NCBI GenBank assembly: GCA_004010835.2
Contig: CP030868.2
Span: forward strand, 310,001-374,000
DNA length: 64,000 bases
Reading direction: 5' to 3'
Source: Oenococcus sp. UCMA 16435
Lineage (GTDB): Bacteria; Bacillota; Bacilli; Lactobacillales; Lactobacillaceae
In this document: positions 61,990 through 64,000 of the stretch, in pieces
Numbering within the stretch: position 1 is the first letter of the stretch
How the letters are laid out: the number at the start of each line of letters is the position of its first letter
The notes under the pieces: model-generated
Told to the model about the DNA's origin: nothing
Database searches by the model: none
The model's input: only the letters and a program-made list of their open reading frames with translations
Position numbers and translations under genes: made by a program

Positions 61990-62151
61990 TTTTCTCGCTT
62001 AAACGATATTAAAAAATAAAGTTTAAAAATATAAATCCTTCTGTATTTTCCAGCCAATTACAAATCCCTTCCAAGAATTGGAATGACTAAGTTCATTATA
62101 AGGTTAAAAAGAAATCAATTCAGCTATTTGCTTAGCTATTATTAAACATTA

Positions 62152-62580
62152 CTATAAATTTTCATTAATCCGATTCGCCATATAAACGGCAAATTCTTTA
62201 AGTTTTGCTTGTTCATATTTTTGATTCACAAAGGTCAGACCCCTGCTTCGATATTTCCCAATAGCCTGTTGAATAACATTAGAGAATACTTTCGGAAGAT
62301 TATCTAAAACTCATAATCCACCAGATAATTTTGAAGTTATTAAACGATCTTTTTTATACACTGGAGCACGACACAGATTTAAAATTATGCACATCGGCTC
62401 ACTAGTTATTTCGACAATAGCGGAATTAAAATCGTAAAGTATACTTGTTTTTTTATTATAGCAACCAAGGATATAAGAACCATGTAAATAGATTCCGATT
62501 AATTTTTCCGCCAAGATTTTTTTATAACCAATCTTAAGCAATGATAATAATTCATCAGTTCTTGTCATCAAAGAAATCAT
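62152..62580 (-). pseudogene. Nucleotidyltransferase (aminoglycoside adenylyltransferase-like), degraded
   Basis: The first part reads ELLSLLKIGYKKILAEKLIG followed by IYLHGSYILGCYN, the start of an ANT/DUF4111 nucleotidyltransferase. The catalytic region after it is lost by an internal deletion, so NLCRAPVYKKDRLITSKLSGG follows too soon. Then a TGA (62313-62311) interrupts the frame where a tryptophan is expected (GG-W-L-LP motif), and the same frame continues to a natural end: LDNLPKVFSNVIQQAIGKYR through to RINENL. It cannot be active. Confidence 0.75.
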
Positions 62581-62901
62581 ACCAAATATTTTAAAATCAT
62601 AAATATAAAAAGAATCGATATAAAAATATTGTTGTTAAGTAATTATAATCCCTTATAATACTTGTTGCCCACTCCTGAAGCACGTTTCTAATTCTTATAA
62701 ATTATCAAGGGCAAGAATATCGCCTTTTCTTGGATCACAAGCCTTCTAGCAAATAAACAAGCACCGTAGAAACAAATTAAAATTTGTCAAAATTTTAGTA
62801 AAAGGAAGCGTTTTCTAGTAATTGAAAGCGATTCCTTTATCTTTTGATATAGAAATCACAGAATCTTCCATTTATAATTATTTCAGGGAGAACTGATAAA
62901 C
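62581..62901. other. Intergenic region with two cre-like sequences
   Basis: AGGAAGCGTTTTCT (62803-62816) and TGAAAGCGATTCCT (62823-62836) each match the CcpA cre consensus TGWAANCGNTNWCA with two or three mismatches, 20 bases apart. No gene was seen here. Confidence 0.35.
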
Positions 62902-63445
62902 ATGCCTTTACTGGGAGCTTTTAGTTTAATCTTTGCGATTTTTGCCGCTTTGTTCTGCTTAAGTTATGAACTGTTAGAAAAGGATCAAAGACATAAATTA
63001 ATTACTTTGCTATAGTCCTAATCAGCATGATAATACTGATAATTTCAGTATCAATATCAGGCACAAAAACTAAATTTACAGAAATAACTTTCAATAAAGA
63101 AAAAATAGCAAGTATAAAGAAAATCATTGAAAAAGAAAAATTTTATCAAAAGATGTAGTCAATTCAGATAGCAATGTAGAAAATAATCAAATCAAGATTA
63201 ATTCTGATGAACAATCTTTAAATTTATCTTACAAAGAAGTGTCCGGCCAAAATTTACGCAATGAATAAATGACTGATATGTTATCTGTTCAAGGACTAAC
63301 AACTAAGTATGAGAAAACTTGCATGATGAGATATTTCATAAACGAAGAAATCAACAAATCAATTGCATATTCAATGAAAAATATTTCCAAAAAACAAGCT
63401 GAAGAAATAAGTACAACAATGACTTATGGAGTTTTCGGATACTAA
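62902..63445 (+). pseudogene. Membrane-anchored protein gene broken by several frameshifts
   Basis: Starts ATG at 62902 after GGGAGA: MPLLGAFSLIFAIFAALFCL ... EKDQRHKL, then stops. Another frame carries on with YFAIVLISMIILIISVSISG and a lysine-rich stretch, a third with LSKDVVNSDSNVENNQIKIN to a stop at about 63266, and a last frame from 63269 (MTDMLSVQGLTTKYEKTCMM) to 63445. Joined, they give one plausible protein with two N-terminal membrane helices and a soluble domain, so it is a decayed gene. Its family is unknown. Confidence 0.6.
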
Positions 63446-63469
63446 ATGTTATCTTTAAACAGATTGAAA

Positions 63470-63528
63470 AAGGTTACTGTACTCTAATAATTATGGAACA
63501 TCCATAATTATTAGAGTACAGTAACCTT
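63470..63528. repeat. 28-bp perfect inverted repeat
   Basis: Arms 63470-63497 and 63501-63528 are perfectly complementary with the 3-base loop ACA. The arms begin AAGGTTACTGTACTC and end at the central TGGA/TCCA. There is no U-tract after it, so it is not a plain terminator. Confidence 0.85.
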
Positions 63529-63597
63529 GTATTCGAATTCCAATAGGAATATAGATTGATTTTAAAGTTAAAAAATAAAATTTTAAGGATCATAACA

Positions 63598-63873
63598 ATG
63601 GAAAAGACTGATTTTAACAAATTCATGGAAGAAGTTAGCAAATTGAATGATGATCAAGACAAAATTTTTTTGGCTTCTGATCTAAGAAAACTCGAAAGTG
63701 CTGGTCAAAGCGAAGAAGCATTAATAAAAAACTTAAAACATGCGATCAGCGAAAACTTAATTAAAATTGTTGAAAAACAAGAAAATTGGCATCCTGAAGA
63801 TTATCTTGAAAAATACGATATCAAAATAACAAAATCCGGGCAAAATTTTATTAATTCAATTAATGATAATTAA
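63598..63873 (+). CDS. Small protein of unknown function, 91 residues
   Basis: The ATG at 63598 follows AAGGAT by 7 bases; codons before it belong to the leader. Sequence MEKTDFNKFMEEVSKLNDDQ with a helical N-terminus, an acidic middle (LESAGQSEEALIKNLKHAI) and a C-terminal KITKSGQNFINSI like the wing of a winged-helix protein. No family recognised. It is the last gene of the window; nothing is seen in the 127 bases after it. Confidence 0.55.
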   Translation: MEKTDFNKFMEEVSKLNDDQDKIFLASDLRKLESAGQSEEALIKNLKHAISENLIKIVEKQENWHPEDYLEKYDIKITKSGQNFINSINDN

Positions 63874-64000
63874 AGAATTTTAAAAAAATAAGTTTTTCAG
63901 TCAATCTAATAAAATTGTTGAAAAAATTATTTTTATTGTGATTAGGCTCAAAAGACAGCTTATTTTGAGATATTGATAAATAGACAATTTTACAGGAATT

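Noticed and set aside
1..64000. CRISPR arrays, rRNA genes or complete insertion sequences
   Set aside because: No regularly spaced direct repeats, rRNA segments or transposase frames with terminal repeats were seen.

Overview
The window is low-GC Gram-positive chromosomal DNA. The gene set (PepV, an Opp peptide importer with several binding proteins, an energy-coupling factor vitamin importer, a mannose-type PTS remnant, a T-box on leuS, FemX-type peptidoglycan branching, many TTG starts) points to a lactic acid bacterium. From recall of family sequences the best guess is Leuconostocaceae, most likely Oenococcus; I could not run a database search, so the genus is an inference. No complete prophage, insertion sequence or CRISPR array was seen.

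Layout. 0-5 kb: the end of an OFA-family transporter, a LytS/LytT two-component pair and a divergent amino-acid antiporter. 5-13 kb: FemX-type transferase, azoreductase, CsbD stress protein, NrdH redoxin, phosphoesterase, a MerR regulator divergent from a DHA2 drug exporter with its DUF4811 partner, and an FMN reductase. 13-25 kb is accessory: short genes missed by length cut-offs, a ThrE exporter, an MFS exporter, an orphan PTS IID behind a GNAT/IIC chimera, long gene-poor stretches holding at least four candidate small structured RNAs, an acyltransferase and unknown genes. 25-30.4 kb: two DUF3892 proteins, a frameshifted hydrolase, an SOS-box-controlled small gene, TauE with a divergent TetR, an XRE regulator, and an integrase relic beside tRNA-Leu(CAG).

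30.4-50 kb is mostly core: MscL, deoxynucleoside kinase, UppP, PepV, a MurJ/SpoVB-like flippase, the oppA-oppA-oppA-oppB-oppC-oppD-oppF locus, leuS with a T-box, and metK with a SAM-I-type riboswitch. 50-61 kb: HAD phosphatase, a doubled YdcZ-type transporter, a GNAT enzyme, an ECF importer (S, A, A', T), an Nramp-like carrier, an aldo/keto reductase, a fourth OppA and a thioredoxin. 61-64 kb is decaying: a nonsense-mutated aminoglycoside-nucleotidyltransferase-like gene, a multiply frameshifted gene and a 28-bp perfect inverted repeat.

Working together: OppBCDF with four substrate-binding paralogues feeds peptides to PepV; the ECF module imports a vitamin; UppP, the flippase and FemX serve the cell wall. 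The strongest unusual signals are (1) a gene fusion joining a GNAT N-terminus to the tail of PTS IIC, (2) twin structured RNAs with two-faced promoters sharing one -10 box, (3) two homologous ~110-nt minus-strand RNAs, (4) a textbook LexA box inside the promoter of a leaderless small gene, and (5) several other exactly leaderless genes.
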